Positions 6,399-6,683 of a DNA stretch of 6,683 nucleotides are shown here, one piece after another. The stretch spans positions 1-6,683 of the forward strand of contig WFQV01000087.1 in the NCBI GenBank assembly GCA_015486905.1, written 5' to 3'. The notes under the pieces were generated by a model. The model worked only from the letters and a program-made list of their open reading frames with translations, was not told where the DNA came from and searched no databases. Positions within the stretch are counted from its first letter, which is position 1. Every line of letters starts with the position of its first letter. The DNA comes from Melioribacteraceae bacterium. Its GTDB lineage: Bacteria > Bacteroidota > Ignavibacteria > Ignavibacteriales > Melioribacteraceae. Made by a program: the position numbers and the translations under genes.

Positions 6399-6683
6399 CG
6401 TGACAAGCAAGAGGTAAGACGCAAGGAATTAGGCTTATTATTGTCAAATCGAGAACCTTGCATAAATGGATGATTGGATGAGTGGATGCATGGTTGATTG
6501 GATTGTCCGCCTTCCCCCTTGCTACGGTCAGGCTTTGTCGTGACAGGTCCGCCTTCTCAGGATAAGTCGGGAGAAGAGTTGTTGAAAAATTTGAACTTTT
6601 AACTACGCCAAACATTTCGATAGATTGCTTCACTTCGATACATTCGGCATCGTTTTTGTTTTTTAAAATTTTCTCCTACAAAC
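6399..6683. repeat. Long direct repeat, copy 2 (right)
   Basis: This is the second copy of the repeat at 1-286, in the same orientation at an offset of 6398 bases. It is cut off by the window end, so its right boundary cannot be seen. It lies upstream of the promoter of the two-gene operon, so the two copies bracket the operon. An open frame on the minus strand crosses its left edge (6301-6633), but its product looks like translated intergenic DNA. The conservation of non-coding sequence over 285 bases suggests either a dispersed family of intergenic repeats in this genome or a recent duplication; the window alone does not decide. Confidence 0.95.
6468..6507. repeat. Degenerate 8-base tandem repeat inside long repeat copy 2
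   Basis: This is identical in sequence to the five-unit array at 70-109. All five substitutions between the long repeat copies fall outside it, but the array is short, so this absence of change means little. Confidence 0.7.

Noticed and set aside
6301..6633. Minus-strand open frame of 110 codons overlapping repeat copy 2
   Set aside because: The predicted protein has no recognisable domain, no ribosome binding site that I can see, and spans low-complexity purine sequence plus a non-coding repeat whose one-base indel relative to copy 1 shows no pressure to keep a frame.

Overview
The window looks like a piece of a chromosome from the Ignavibacteria or a close relative (Bacteroidota/Chlorobi/Ignavibacteriota group). 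This rests on two secreted proteins that both end in a type IX secretion system (T9SS) type A sorting domain of the NYPNPFNP...GTYIYR...KKM style. That tail is very common in Ignavibacteria and found across the wider group. The DNA is moderately AT-rich. No phylogenetic marker is present, so the placement is an inference.

Layout. Positions 1-286 hold a long repeat whose second copy (98% identical by eye) fills 6399-6683. Positions 287-602 are non-coding and contain several hairpins: an imperfect one at 281-311, one at 380-405, and a strong REP-like compound palindrome at 548-590. A UUCG-loop terminator for the minus-strand genes sits at 603-624. The body of the window is two minus-strand genes read from right to left. 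The first transcribed is 4594-6069, a 491-residue secreted protein resembling an NHL/SMP-30 type beta-propeller. It is followed after 66 bases by 649-4527, a 1292-residue secreted protein with about 11 FG-GAP/VCBS calcium-loop repeats, two OB-fold-like domains, a fibronectin-III-like segment and a T9SS tail. A sigma-70-like promoter and strong ribosome binding site lie just upstream of the first gene, at 6074-6143. The rest of the right flank is AT-rich non-coding sequence, a purine-rich low-complexity tract, and the second repeat copy.

How the genes work together. Same strand, a short gap without a visible terminator, one promoter upstream and one terminator downstream suggest a two-gene operon. 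Both products carry signal peptides for Sec export and C-terminal tails for T9SS passage to the cell surface. Their likely role is as surface or released beta-propeller proteins. No ligand or enzyme activity can be assigned, and no T9SS machinery gene is in the window.

Most unusual points: the two-gene cassette is bracketed by a long, nearly identical direct repeat at an offset of 6398 bases; the large protein contains a clear 206-208-residue internal duplication; and the downstream spacer carries a fused REP-like palindrome. I see no transposase, integrase, CRISPR array, tRNA or rRNA, and nothing that amounts to a demonstrably new system.
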